From positions 310,001-374,000 of the forward strand of contig NZ_FOGY01000001.1 in the NCBI RefSeq assembly GCF_900111345.1: a stretch of DNA of 64,000 bases, written 5' to 3'. This document shows positions 36,800 through 46,405 of this stretch, in pieces. Below the pieces are notes generated by a model. The model did not search any database. It was given only the letters and a program-made list of their open reading frames with translations, and was not told the DNA's origin. Source of the DNA: Psychrobacillus sp. OK032 (GTDB lineage: Bacteria > Bacillota > Bacilli > Bacillales_A > Planococcaceae). Position 1 is the first letter of the stretch, and each line of letters opens with the position of its first letter. A program made the translations under genes and the position numbers.

Positions 36800-36925
36800 C
36801 TTAAAATATTTGTAAGCAATTGGAGAGATTATCCGAGCATATTAAGTTCTTATCTCAGCATAAACCAATGCCATACGAGCAATAACCCGCCCCATCCGAA
36901 CATTAAATCATTTCCTACTTCCAAT

Positions 36926-36971
36926 AACAGAAAACACCCGAAGAAATGTTATTCATTGTCCTCGGGTGTTA
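36926..36971 (-). terminator. Terminator of the MoxR/VWA operon
   Basis: On the minus strand AACACCCGA (36962-36970) pairs with TCGGGTGTT (36933-36941) and TTTTCTG follows. It lies 9 bases past the last stop of the operon. Confidence 0.8.
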
Positions 36972-36978
36972 TTATTTA

Positions 36979-39579
36979 CTACCTTTGCTTTTTTCCTTTA
37001 ACTAATTTTTCTACATTACTTGTACCAACAGTGGTCTCTACATTCTTCTTTTCCTTGCTATTTCTATTAAAAGGTGCGAATAATTGATTAAAACCAAATC
37101 TACGTATCGTAATATCGATGAAAAATAAAACTATCGCAGCGAAAATAAGCATTTGCTGTATTGATTGTCTTTCCGAGCTTTTTAAATCAATTGGACGAAA
37201 TACTCCGGATGCGTCCGTAAGCATTTTACCACCTGCTCGGTTCGCAATCATTTCTAACTTATTTGTATTTGGCTTTTGTACTTTATATTCTTCACTATAT
37301 GGAATGGAAATACCTGCTTGATATACTGCATCTTGCTCATTAGAAACACGGAAAAATACAAGACCTGGATCGCTTTCCACTGTTACACGTGATTTGCCTG
37401 GTGCAAGTGGTTCGGATGAAACAGGGAGTTCTTCCCCTTTTTCATTTACCGCAGCTATTTCCAGGAAAGAGGATTTCCCTGATGGATCCGTTACTGTATA
37501 ACTACCATCACTAGCTTTTTGAATAGTAAAAGGGACTTCGCTATACGCTGGTAATAGGCGTGAGACCGCTGTGTTCCAAAAGTCTCCCCAATGGTTCCAT
37601 CTAGCAAAATCACCGCTCCACGCCCCTGTAGAATCGGAAGTGAAAGCCATTGTTCTTCCTAGCCCATACATCCACTCTGCAAGTACTGGATCTTCTTTTT
37701 CACTTTCGGCAATAATCGATGCAGTTTGTTTCGGTGTCGTCGCAATATAGGCGTTCATTTGCGGCACCCCATCTGTAAACAAACTCGTCCAAGTTGCATC
37801 TCCGTAAATAGTCGGATAGAATGGATTATCCTCAATATAGGTTCGAGAAATCATCGCTGTTTCTGTAGACATGATGGCTGGAATAGTCGATTCATCAACT
37901 ACATCGTAAAATGTTCCTCCGCCCATTTCAGCTAAACTTTCTAATAGGGCTCTATCCGCATCTTGCCCGACTGCTACAGTTGAAACGGTGATTAAATCTT
38001 TTGCCCCTTCTTCGATTAATGTTTGGTAATCGCCACTGGAAGCAGATTGTCCATCCGTCAATAAAATGACGTGCTTACGCTGTAACTTTAATGGAGCTAA
38101 GTTTTCATAAGCTAATGCTAAACTCGAGTAGATTTCCGTTCCACCTCCTACTCCAACGGATAATATAGTGTCTACTGCTTCTTGTTTATCCGAAAGAGGA
38201 GCCGTTTCCATTATTTCCCACGGACGGTCGTCAAATGCGATAAATCCAAGTGTATCCCCTTCTCGAAGCAATTCGACTGAACGAGCTGCTGCTTCTTTTG
38301 CATATTCGAATTTGGAACCACTCATACTGCCCGAACGATCCATCACGATGACTAAACCGAGCGATGGCATCTGGTGTTTTCCTTTAATTTCCATCTCAAC
38401 AGGTAATAATTTTTCGATAGGCGTTTTAAAGTATCCACCTAACCCAAAACTATTTGTTCCGCCGACCATCATAAAACCGACACCGAAGTTTTTCACCGCT
38501 TGTTCAATGACCGTCATTTTTTGTTCCCCTACGACATGACCAGGAACATTATCAAAAATGATCGCATCATAGCGTAAATAATTCGATAAATCAAACGGCA
38601 GTGCACTTGCATCCATAACGTCCGTTTGAATAGCCGCTTGATCAATAACGGTTGGAATATTAGAGCGGTTTCCATCATGTGTTACGACTAATAGATTAGG
38701 AGAACTTTCAACATTTGTTACACTTGTTAGTTTGTTGTTCTCGATTAATCCATCCCCGCTTACGACAACTTGGACTTCATATTTTAATAGCCCTTCTCCA
38801 GTGGATGCATTTCGAAACGTAAAACTATTCGATCCTTGTTCTAGTGTAATTTGCTCACGAGATAATAATTGATCGTTTTCATAAAGCAATAATTCACCGG
38901 TTGTATTAGTAGTCGCTTCTAATTGAACATTTAGTTGTTGTTGCTCCCCGTCAAATGCAATGGGGGGTGTTTCGAACGAGGTAATCGCAACATCTTCCGA
39001 AGACACTCGTTCGAGTTGCACGACATCAATCGTTACGTTTCCACCAGCAATTTTCAAAAGCTCATCTTGTACCGATCCACTCGTTTCTAATCCATCCGTG
39101 AAAAGGACGATTCTTGTCGCTTTCGATGGTTCTACAATCCCAGTCGCAAGTTGCAATGCTCTTGCTATATCCGTGTTACCTGGAGCTTTCATCGGTGTAA
39201 AAACGGGTAAATTTACTTCCCCGGCTGTTAAAGCAACTTCTGATTGAAAGTCTTCCGCAAATGTATATACACCTACAAGCTGTGTATTTTTACGCGAAGA
39301 TAAGCTTTGTTCGATAAACGAAGTCACTTGATTGTCCGTTCCTTGTACAGAAGCGGAACGATCGACTAAGAAAAGTACTTGTTCTTCTTTTATAGGTAAT
39401 AAAAGATAAGGATTGGTCAAACCCAAAGCTAAGCAAAAGATAGCAAGTAACCGAAGAAAAAAGACAACTTTTCCTTCTTTTCGAAAACCTTTCTTCTCTT
39501 TTTTCCATGTCCATATAAAATACATAACAATTGGAACTAATAACAATAGCCAAAGTGGTTGGTCAACTCGTAAATCCAC
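36979..39579 (-). CDS. Membrane protein with two VWA domains flanking a GATase1-like domain
   Basis: The 866-residue protein starts at GTG. Order of parts: two membrane segments (about 8-24 and 38-58), a first VWA domain with complete MIDAS residues (DRSAS near 72, then GNTD and FTDG), strand-rich modules, a flavodoxin/GATase-like region (YDAIIFDNVPG, FMMVGGTNSFGLGGY), a second VWA domain with complete MIDAS (MDRSGSMSGSK, GGTEIYSS, LLTDGQSAS), a beta-rich part and a C-terminal membrane segment near residue 810. Both VWA domains lie on the outside. It is the last gene of the operon and overlaps the previous one by 17 bases. Substrate or partner unknown. Confidence 0.85.
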   Translation of the reverse strand: MDLRVDQPLWLLLLVPIVMYFIWTWKKEKKGFRKEGKVVFFLRLLAIFCLALGLTNPYLLLPIKEEQVLFLVDRSASVQGTDNQVTSFIEQSLSSRKNTQLVGVYTFAEDFQSEVALTAGEVNLPVFTPMKAPGNTDIARALQLATGIVEPSKATRIVLFTDGLETSGSVQDELLKIAGGNVTIDVVQLERVSSEDVAITSFETPPIAFDGEQQQLNVQLEATTNTTGELLLYENDQLLSREQITLEQGSNSFTFRNASTGEGLLKYEVQVVVSGDGLIENNKLTSVTNVESSPNLLVVTHDGNRSNIPTVIDQAAIQTDVMDASALPFDLSNYLRYDAIIFDNVPGHVVGEQKMTVIEQAVKNFGVGFMMVGGTNSFGLGGYFKTPIEKLLPVEMEIKGKHQMPSLGLVIVMDRSGSMSGSKFEYAKEAAARSVELLREGDTLGFIAFDDRPWEIMETAPLSDKQEAVDTILSVGVGGGTEIYSSLALAYENLAPLKLQRKHVILLTDGQSASSGDYQTLIEEGAKDLITVSTVAVGQDADRALLESLAEMGGGTFYDVVDESTIPAIMSTETAMISRTYIEDNPFYPTIYGDATWTSLFTDGVPQMNAYIATTPKQTASIIAESEKEDPVLAEWMYGLGRTMAFTSDSTGAWSGDFARWNHWGDFWNTAVSRLLPAYSEVPFTIQKASDGSYTVTDPSGKSSFLEIAAVNEKGEELPVSSEPLAPGKSRVTVESDPGLVFFRVSNEQDAVYQAGISIPYSEEYKVQKPNTNKLEMIANRAGGKMLTDASGVFRPIDLKSSERQSIQQMLIFAAIVLFFIDITIRRFGFNQLFAPFNRNSKEKKNVETTVGTSNVEKLVKGKKQR

Positions 39580-41320
39580 GTCGTCTTTGCACCTCCCACT
39601 CTATGACAAATAATATCAATAATACTAGTAATATATATGGAACAAATGAATGTTGGGAATAATTTTCGCTCATTTCTATTTGCTCGCCACTTACTTTGTA
39701 CGTCTTTCCTTTTCCTATTTCTTTCTCTTTTTGAGATAAAGTAACGGAAAAGTTTTTTTCGACATCATTGGAACGAAGTACGTATAATCCTGGTTTCTTC
39801 GGTGCGATAAATGCTCCACCATTACTGATTGAATATTGATAAGAATCCTCCATCGTGTAAATTTCCCATTCATTCGTAGTACTTCCTAGCGATTGAGGAC
39901 TTCTTTCATTTGGAGTAAATGTACCTAAATACGTATTTCCTGCAGATAGCTGTTCCTTCACGCTCCACATAAATAACGGAAAAGATGGATGAAGTGGCCA
40001 ATCGGTCATTTGGATATCCGCTAACACGACAATATCTCCACGAGGAGAAACTTGAATAAATGGATGATTCCCCACCGTTGCTATCGTTGTATAATCCTGA
40101 ATTTCAGGATAAACACTACTCACATAAATATCCGATAAATTAGCGAAAGAAAAAAGCGCGTGTTCAGTTGTTTGTACAATACCATTTACCTCCACCGCAT
40201 TTACATCGTTTCTTCCAATGAAAAGGTGAGGACGGTCTAGTTGATCTAAAAGTCCAAATTGATTCGTAACAACAATACCTTCTTCTGCTAGTAATCCTAT
40301 TTGTTCGGTCGGTACACTGCTCACATCAATATCCATTGATTGAAATGCAGTCCTTACTAGCGCATGTAACCCACTATCGATAAACACCGTCGATAATTGA
40401 TCCTGCATAAATACAGTCATCGTATTGTCTAATACATATCCGTCTTTCGCATCTAAAGATGCCTTTAAAAAAGAAGATTCCGTTAATTCATCAAAAGATA
40501 AGGTAATCGTCTCATTTGGAGGTATCGTAACGTCTTCTTTTAAAAGATTCTTTTGTTCATTCGCTAACGATAATGCTGTTATTTGCTCTTTGTTGGATTG
40601 ATTTTCTAATTGAATTAATACAGAAATGCCAGTGTTCGTTTTGGTGGCACCAAATCGTTTAATCGATAAGTTTGCTACTTCAGAGGTTAGCCCTTCCAAA
40701 TGCCAAGTTACATTTTCATATTGCAAGGGGAGTTCCTGCCGATCTAATACATCTGTGAAAATATAAACAGAAGTTGCTTTTTGCTGAAAAAATGATTGGG
40801 CAAAATCTAATGATTTCGACATATTTTCCTCTTCATAGCTGACTTCCAGTTTATCAATCTCACTTTTTATTTGATCGATATTCGTTTCCGCACGGACTAC
40901 TACAGTCGGTTCATTGCCAGTTGTTATTATGGTGAGCGGCTTGCCTGATAAGCTTTCTGTAAGTTGTAGCATTTGTTTTTTATGTGTGTCAAAAAGGGTT
41001 GTTTCATTCGTTTGTACTTCCATCGTTGCAGAAGTATCTACGATAAACACAATCTGCTCCCCGGCTAACGCCTTCGTTTTCCAAAAAGGTTGAAGTAAAG
41101 CTAAAACAAGTAAAATCATTGCTATCATTTGTAAATAAAATAAAGCATTTCGCTGCAAATGCTGTAAATAAGGTGACGCTTTCGTTTCTCTCATCACTTC
41201 TTGCCAAAAAAGTGTAGAGGAAACAGGTTGCTTTGTATATTTTTTTCGGAAGAAATAATAAAGTAATACAGCAATCGGAAAAATAGCTGTCCATAAAAAT
41301 TGTAGTTGATTAAAACCCAA
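39563..41320 (-). CDS. BatA-type membrane protein with VWA domain
   Basis: The 585-residue protein starts at TTG, five bases after GAGGTGAG. It has two N-terminal membrane segments typical of the BatA/aerotolerance N-terminal domain (WTAIFPIAVLLYYFF; FYLQMIAMILLVLALL with the following QPFW), then a VWA domain whose first motif reads IVDTSAT and whose last reads FTDVLDR, a strand-rich exterior region and a final membrane segment near residue 562. The MIDAS is a variant, with Thr in the third position. It works in the same operon as MoxR and DUF58. Confidence 0.85.
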   Translation of the reverse strand: MGFNQLQFLWTAIFPIAVLLYYFFRKKYTKQPVSSTLFWQEVMRETKASPYLQHLQRNALFYLQMIAMILLVLALLQPFWKTKALAGEQIVFIVDTSATMEVQTNETTLFDTHKKQMLQLTESLSGKPLTIITTGNEPTVVVRAETNIDQIKSEIDKLEVSYEEENMSKSLDFAQSFFQQKATSVYIFTDVLDRQELPLQYENVTWHLEGLTSEVANLSIKRFGATKTNTGISVLIQLENQSNKEQITALSLANEQKNLLKEDVTIPPNETITLSFDELTESSFLKASLDAKDGYVLDNTMTVFMQDQLSTVFIDSGLHALVRTAFQSMDIDVSSVPTEQIGLLAEEGIVVTNQFGLLDQLDRPHLFIGRNDVNAVEVNGIVQTTEHALFSFANLSDIYVSSVYPEIQDYTTIATVGNHPFIQVSPRGDIVVLADIQMTDWPLHPSFPLFMWSVKEQLSAGNTYLGTFTPNERSPQSLGSTTNEWEIYTMEDSYQYSISNGGAFIAPKKPGLYVLRSNDVEKNFSVTLSQKEKEIGKGKTYKVSGEQIEMSENYSQHSFVPYILLVLLILFVIEWEVQRRRGFTS

Positions 41321-41331
41321 GTAATCTCACC

Positions 41332-42207
41332 TCATTGCACCCAATTTGCACGTAATAGTTGTTGAAATAGTACATGCGAAATACCATCATCTGCATTTAC
41401 TTGAAGTAATCTTGCACCGAATTTATTACTTAATAATTCCAGTCCTTGTTGATGTAATTTTCTCTCTTGCTCGTAAGATTCGAGCACTCGTGAAGAAATA
41501 GAAACATTTAATTGATCCGAAGTTTCCACATCTACTACTTGCACGTCCCCTGTATAAGTTGGGGTTAGTTCGTCATTAGTTACTACTTGTAAAATACGAA
41601 TATCCCCTGCAAACTTTGGTAGCTTTTGAAGCAGTCTTTCCCAAGACTCCAAGCTTTCCAAGCAGTCCGATATAACGAATAAAACCGTGCTGTCTTTCGG
41701 TAAAAAAGGAATCGCATTTTCCGAAAATGAAGTAGTCAAGACAGGTTCTTTTAAATCAGAAATGGTTTGCGTAAAGGCTTTCCGATAAGTAGCACCTTTC
41801 CGTCTAAACGGCGGTTTCAAGTCATCACTTACCGCAGAAAAAGACAAACGATCATCCCGTTGTAAAACGAGTATACCGAGAGATACCGCAAGCTGTTTTG
41901 CAAAAGTCCATTTCAGTGGATCACTCATGGATCTTGTACAATCGAGTAAAATATGTACGCGCATTTCTTGTTCATCTAAAAATCGTTTAATGAAATACTT
42001 ATCTGTTCGCGCATAAACATTCCAATCTATTTGTCGTACATCATCACCTGGACTATACTCTCTAAAATCGGAAAAATCTAAAGATGCCCCAAAGCGTTGC
42101 GAACGGTGCGAACCTTTATGCTGCCCACGCAATTTGGACTTAGTAGAGATGGATAACCTACTTAGTTTTCCCGCCCAATCTTTTGGTACTAAATAATCTG
42201 TACTCAT
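41332..42207 (-). CDS. DUF58 domain protein
   Basis: The 291-residue cytoplasmic protein has the DUF58 core YSPGDDVRQIDWNVYARTD near residue 52, followed by HILLDCTRSMSDP, a VWA-like strand with partly kept metal residues. DUF58 proteins are constant partners of MoxR ATPases, and the gene overlaps the MoxR stop by four bases. Its exact role is unknown. Confidence 0.9.
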   Translation of the reverse strand: MSTDYLVPKDWAGKLSRLSISTKSKLRGQHKGSHRSQRFGASLDFSDFREYSPGDDVRQIDWNVYARTDKYFIKRFLDEQEMRVHILLDCTRSMSDPLKWTFAKQLAVSLGILVLQRDDRLSFSAVSDDLKPPFRRKGATYRKAFTQTISDLKEPVLTTSFSENAIPFLPKDSTVLFVISDCLESLESWERLLQKLPKFAGDIRILQVVTNDELTPTYTGDVQVVDVETSDQLNVSISSRVLESYEQERKLHQQGLELLSNKFGARLLQVNADDGISHVLFQQLLRANWVQ

Positions 42208-43199
42208 ACGTTTTGTCCTTGTTTAATCGTTTGCAACACGAGGTCTACTAGCTCATCTGCTGTTTTTCCTTCTGCTTCACCTTCGTAATTTAGCAATAAA
42301 CGATGTCTCAGCACTGGCTTAGCTACAGATTTAATATCTGCAATCGATACATGATAACGTCCAGCAACTAACGCACGTGCTTTTGCGAGTTTAATAAGAC
42401 TTTGCAAACCACGAGGTCCACTTCCATACTGCACATATTGTGCAATTTCAGGAATGATAGCTGCTTCTGGGTGTGTTGCAGCTACTAGATCGACTGCATA
42501 TTCCAGCATATCATCTGCTATTAGCACTTCTTTTACCATTTGTTGTGCGTGTACAATTTCTTCCGCATTCATGATTTTATTCAATTGAATAGACTGACCA
42601 CCGGTAGTTCGCTTTGTAATTTCCATGAGTTCTTCTTTTGAAGGATATGAAACGAGAATCTTACATAAGAAACGGTCCATTTGTGCTTCTGGTAATGGGT
42701 ATGTTCCTTCCATTTCAATTGGGTTCTGCGTAGCAAGAACGAAGAAAGGTTTATCCATTTGCTTCGTTTCCCCAAGCACCGTTACCGTTTTTTCCCCCAT
42801 TGCTTCTAAAAGCGCACTTTGTGTTTTTGGTGTTGCGCGGTTTATTTCATCTGCTAAAACCATTTGACTAAAAATAGGTCCTTTTTGGAATGTGAATTGC
42901 TGTTTTCCATTTTCCAATCGTTCAATCATACTTGTTCCCGTTATATCCGATGGCATTAAGTCTGGTGTGAACTGAATTCGTGAAAAAGATAAATCGAGTA
43001 CTTCCGAAATGGTTCGAATAAGCATTGTCTTCCCTAACCCTGGTAGACCTTCTAGTAAAGCATGACCATCAGCTAGAACACAATAAATGGAAAATTCCAC
43101 GGCTTCTTTTTGACCTACGATAAAGTGACCTATTTCCGCTCGCACTTCCTCTAAACGTTTACTAATATTTGTATAATCCTCTGTTGTAAAAGTCATCAT
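42204..43199 (-). CDS. MoxR-family AAA+ ATPase
   Basis: The 331-residue ATPase has Walker A LEGLPGLGKTML (about residue 49), Walker B LADEINRATPKTQSALLEAM, sensor 1 ATQNPIEMEGTYPLPEAQMDR, and the C-terminal lid. MoxR proteins act as chaperones that mature or load metal ions into VWA proteins; two VWA proteins follow in the same operon. A GGAGG ribosome site lies just ahead of the start. Confidence 0.95.
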   Translation of the reverse strand: MMTFTTEDYTNISKRLEEVRAEIGHFIVGQKEAVEFSIYCVLADGHALLEGLPGLGKTMLIRTISEVLDLSFSRIQFTPDLMPSDITGTSMIERLENGKQQFTFQKGPIFSQMVLADEINRATPKTQSALLEAMGEKTVTVLGETKQMDKPFFVLATQNPIEMEGTYPLPEAQMDRFLCKILVSYPSKEELMEITKRTTGGQSIQLNKIMNAEEIVHAQQMVKEVLIADDMLEYAVDLVAATHPEAAIIPEIAQYVQYGSGPRGLQSLIKLAKARALVAGRYHVSIADIKSVAKPVLRHRLLLNYEGEAEGKTADELVDLVLQTIKQGQNV

Positions 43200-43208
43200 T
43201 ATCCTCCA

Positions 43209-44618
43209 TTATTCACTATTTTCAACGGTTGAAAAATAATCTTGAACGATTCTTTGTAAGTCCGATGGTAGTTGCAAGCGCTCAGAGCTTTTTATATATG
43301 AGTCTGCATACTCATTGACGACTTCCTCATATGGCTTTGCCGAACCACGTGTCACTGGTACTTCTCCCGGTTGCTCGCTAGCAGATTCTCCTTCACCTAG
43401 CTCTCCTCCATCTATAGAAGAGTTACCAGTTCCACCGATTCTTGTTGGAATGGAAAGTAAATCTCTTCCACCGGAACCCTTACCTGCTCCAGAACCAGAA
43501 CCTGACCCATTGCCTCCCTGACCTGCTCCAGAGCCTTGACCAGAACCTTGGCCTTGTCCTTGGCCTTGGCCTTGACCCTGACCCTGGCCTTGGCCTTGAC
43601 CCTGGCCTTGGCCTTGTCCTTGACCCTGTCCTTGTCCTTGACCCTGGCCTTGGCCCTGTCCCTGACCTTGACCCTGGCCTTGGCCCTGACTTTGGTTAGA
43701 TTGGTTAGAATTTTTCTGCGTATTGGTGCTTGAGTTATTCTGTGCTATTTGATTAGAAGTAAAAGGAAACGATTTTCCCATCTTGCTTAAAGCAGTTTGA
43801 GAAGCAGCGGAACTTTTCGATAAGGCGCTTACTGTGTCTTCTAGAGAAGCAAGTTCTTTTTGTTCCTCTGCCGTAAGAGATGATTCAGTAGAGTCCCCTT
43901 TTTCGGCAAGCTCCTTCTTTTTTTCTAATTTCTGTTCTTTTAATGCCAGTTCTTTTTGCTTTTTCACCATTTCACGTAACGTTTCTTCTGCAGTTTCTAC
44001 TTCCTTGAGCTTCTCTTTTAATTCTTTGATTTCTTTTTTTACAGACTTTACCAATTCTTTTTTCTCTAGTTTATCTACTTCTTTTTTCATTTCCTTCACA
44101 ATTTTATCTTCTTTTTCAATATCCTTCGCTTCCAGCTGGGTTGCTGCGGGAAACGCATATAGAACAAGAACGACAGCAAAAGCAATGACAAATCCAATGA
44201 TCCATTTAGGCTGAACAAAGCGCTTCTCCCGCTGCTTAAATTGTATAAATGCTGTTTCGCTACTCTTCTCCGCTTTTTCTAGTAACGCTTTAATGAGTGG
44301 AGATTTCTCTTGCAAGAAAGAAACCGCAGTTAACAACAAATTATCTGGAAAGAAAGCATCCAGTTTTCGCGTAGCAACTTCTCTAGAAGGTCTTCTCCAA
44401 AATGCATACAGAAAGACGGCAACAAAAACGATGCTACCAATTATCACAGCAAGTCGAATATAATATGGAAATACAAATAACCTGGAGACGAGTAGAATAG
44501 CCGCAGCAGAAGTGAATCCATAAAACAAGGCCGCTTGAAGCATTCTAATATAATGTTCCAGCATAAGGTGACGTTTAGCTTTTCCGATATAACGAATTAA
44601 CTTATGTGGGCTACCCAT
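43209..44618 (-). CDS. Membrane protein with coiled coil and long Gln-Gly repeat
   Basis: The 469-residue protein has membrane segments near residues 28-47, 53-73 and 135-153 (DUF4175-like layout), a strongly charged coiled coil at about 165-250, an Asn/Ser/Gln stretch, about 25 consecutive Gln-Gly pairs, a Gly/Ser-rich tail and a final conserved-looking part (SERLQLPSDLQRIVQDYFS). The Gln-Gly tract makes a flexible spacer. It lies between the ABC permease and MoxR genes (13 and 9 bases apart). No enzymatic motif is visible. Confidence 0.8.
   Translation of the reverse strand: MGSPHKLIRYIGKAKRHLMLEHYIRMLQAALFYGFTSAAAILLVSRLFVFPYYIRLAVIIGSIVFVAVFLYAFWRRPSREVATRKLDAFFPDNLLLTAVSFLQEKSPLIKALLEKAEKSSETAFIQFKQREKRFVQPKWIIGFVIAFAVVLVLYAFPAATQLEAKDIEKEDKIVKEMKKEVDKLEKKELVKSVKKEIKELKEKLKEVETAEETLREMVKKQKELALKEQKLEKKKELAEKGDSTESSLTAEEQKELASLEDTVSALSKSSAASQTALSKMGKSFPFTSNQIAQNNSSTNTQKNSNQSNQSQGQGQGQGQGQGQGQGQGQGQGQGQGQGQGQGQGQGQGQGQGQGQGQGSGQGSGAGQGGNGSGSGSGAGKGSGGRDLLSIPTRIGGTGNSSIDGGELGEGESASEQPGEVPVTRGSAKPYEEVVNEYADSYIKSSERLQLPSDLQRIVQDYFSTVENSE
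43546..43694 (-). repeat. Hexanucleotide tandem repeat encoding (Gln-Gly)n
   Basis: About 25 units of a 6-base repeat (minus strand CAAGGC, CAGGGT, CAAGGA and similar) lie in frame inside the gene at 43209. Synonymous differences between units show that the amino-acid pattern is kept, while the array could still change in length by slippage without a frameshift. Confidence 0.9.
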
Positions 44619-44631
44619 CTTAACTTCCTCC

Positions 44632-45474
44632 TCATCTCGTACGCTTCATATTCACACGTAATTTTTTCACAGCAATAATAATAGATAAAACTGTTATACA
44701 AGTATAAAAAATTGTATATCCTACCCAAATCGGCAGGTCCACTTTTGTAGCTTCGGTGATGAAGCTATCCGAACCCGGGGAAATTAGCGTAAGCATTAAT
44801 ACAACTGGGTTAATACTTGCAAAAAAATGAGCGATAGGCGATGAAGCTAGCGTTCCTGCTGCCATGCTGTTCATACCAGTTATGACTAGGTAAATAAATC
44901 CAGTGACTGCAGTGAAGAAAATCATCGTTCCATAAGTCGCAATCATCGCTACGATTGTTTTACGAATAATGGTAGAGTACATAATACCAATTCCGCCAAT
45001 GGCAAGCATCGTTAAAAAGAAAAACAAGAAAATGATGCCAAGTTGCCCTGGTGATACTCCACCAAAAAGGAAAACTAAACTATAAATAGGTAAGCTTGCT
45101 ACAACTAATAACAAAAGAAAAGCAATGGACGAAGTTAACTTTCCGAAAATAATTTGAAAAGAAGTTTGGGAAGTTGTCAGTAAAATATTTAACGTTTGCT
45201 TCTCCCGCTCCGAACTGATCGCACCTGCAGTTAACCCAGGGGTGATAAAAAGAATAAGTCCTAGCTGAATATACGTTAGCATAGCAAACATGAAGAAACT
45301 TTCTTCCGGTCGGAAATAACCAGTACCAGTAAACGAAGTAGTCAACATAATAAAGCCGAATACAAATATACACATTGCTATTAAGTAAAAGAGAATACCA
45401 GTGAAACTTTTTAATGAGCGAAAGCGAAGTTTTATTTCTTTTACTAATACTGGATTTGCAAGTAATTGCTTCAT
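44632..45474 (-). CDS. ABC-2 type transporter permease (GldF/NosY-like)
   Basis: The 280-residue protein has six membrane segments. VKEIKLRFRSLKSFTGIL at the start and TAGAISSEREKQTLNILLTT before segment 3 are typical of ABC-2 permeases. It lies one base behind the stop of the ATPase gene and should form one transporter with it. Its direction is most likely export or membrane remodelling. Confidence 0.9.
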   Translation of the reverse strand: MKQLLANPVLVKEIKLRFRSLKSFTGILFYLIAMCIFVFGFIMLTTSFTGTGYFRPEESFFMFAMLTYIQLGLILFITPGLTAGAISSEREKQTLNILLTTSQTSFQIIFGKLTSSIAFLLLLVVASLPIYSLVFLFGGVSPGQLGIIFLFFFLTMLAIGGIGIMYSTIIRKTIVAMIATYGTMIFFTAVTGFIYLVITGMNSMAAGTLASSPIAHFFASINPVVLMLTLISPGSDSFITEATKVDLPIWVGYTIFYTCITVLSIIIAVKKLRVNMKRTR

Positions 45475-45475
45475 C

Positions 45476-46405
45476 CTATTTCACCCCTTTCGTAATTTCC
45501 ATGAACACATCTTCTAAGTCCGTCTCTGTTTCTGTAAAAGAAATAATTTTTAAAGAATGATCTAATGCCTTTTTCAACAAATTGATTTGATCCTCTTCTG
45601 TACCTCTATAAGTAAATGTTATTGCATTTTTCTCCGTAGCTAACTCTACTTTGGAAACAAAAGGATCCTCTTCAAAAAAGTGAACGGCATTTTCTAATAA
45701 GCCTTGCAGCTTCACGGTTATTTGCTTTTCACCGGCAAGCTGCGCTTGAATATCTGCAACGGAACCATGTGCGATCAATTTTCCACCATCGATTACGCCT
45801 ATTTCATCACACATTTCTGCTAGCTCCGGTAATATATGAGAGGAAATAAGAATTGTTTTGCCCATTCCTTTTAATTGTCTTAATATATCTCTCATTTCAA
45901 CACGTGCTCTTGGATCTAGACCAGAAGCTGGTTCATCAAGGATTAACACTTTCGGATCGTGAATAAGTGAGCGAGCCAAACATAAACGTTGTTTCATCCC
46001 CCGAGAAAGCAAATCAACATAGTCATAGCGCTTATGACTTAGATTTACAAGCTCCAGTAATTGAGGTATTAAAACTTCTCTTTCTTTTTCTGAAATACCG
46101 TAGCTTGCGCCATAAAAATCTAAATACTCATTTGCTTTTAACTGATCATAAACACCGAAAAAATCAGGCATATAGCCAATTTGCTTCCGGACTTCATGGG
46201 CATCCGTCTTCACGCTTTTTCCATTCACAAATGCATCGCCGGAAGTCGGTTGGAGAAGTGTAGCTAAAATCGAAAAAGTAGTGGATTTTCCGGCACCGTT
46301 CGCTCCTACAAATCCGAATACGGTTCCTTCTTCTAATGTAAGGTTTAAATCATTCAATGCATAAAAAGAGCCATATTTTTTCGTTAATCCTTTTATCTCA
46401 ATCAT
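45476..46405 (-). CDS. ABC transporter ATPase (GldA/CcmA-like)
   Basis: The 309-residue ATPase has Walker A GANGAGKST, Q-loop region IGYMPDFFGVYDQL, signature LSRGMKQRLCLARSL, Walker B VLILDEPASGLDPRAR and the switch His in ISSHILPELAEM. The start overlaps the stop of the large exported protein gene by four bases. It pairs with the permease that follows. Confidence 0.95.
   Translation of the reverse strand: MIEIKGLTKKYGSFYALNDLNLTLEEGTVFGFVGANGAGKSTTFSILATLLQPTSGDAFVNGKSVKTDAHEVRKQIGYMPDFFGVYDQLKANEYLDFYGASYGISEKEREVLIPQLLELVNLSHKRYDYVDLLSRGMKQRLCLARSLIHDPKVLILDEPASGLDPRARVEMRDILRQLKGMGKTILISSHILPELAEMCDEIGVIDGGKLIAHGSVADIQAQLAGEKQITVKLQGLLENAVHFFEEDPFVSKVELATEKNAITFTYRGTEEDQINLLKKALDHSLKIISFTETETDLEDVFMEITKGVK

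Noticed and set aside
43442-43733. Open frames rich in Leu/Asp/Pro opposite the Gln-Gly tract
   Set aside because: They result from the six-base repeat being open in several frames.
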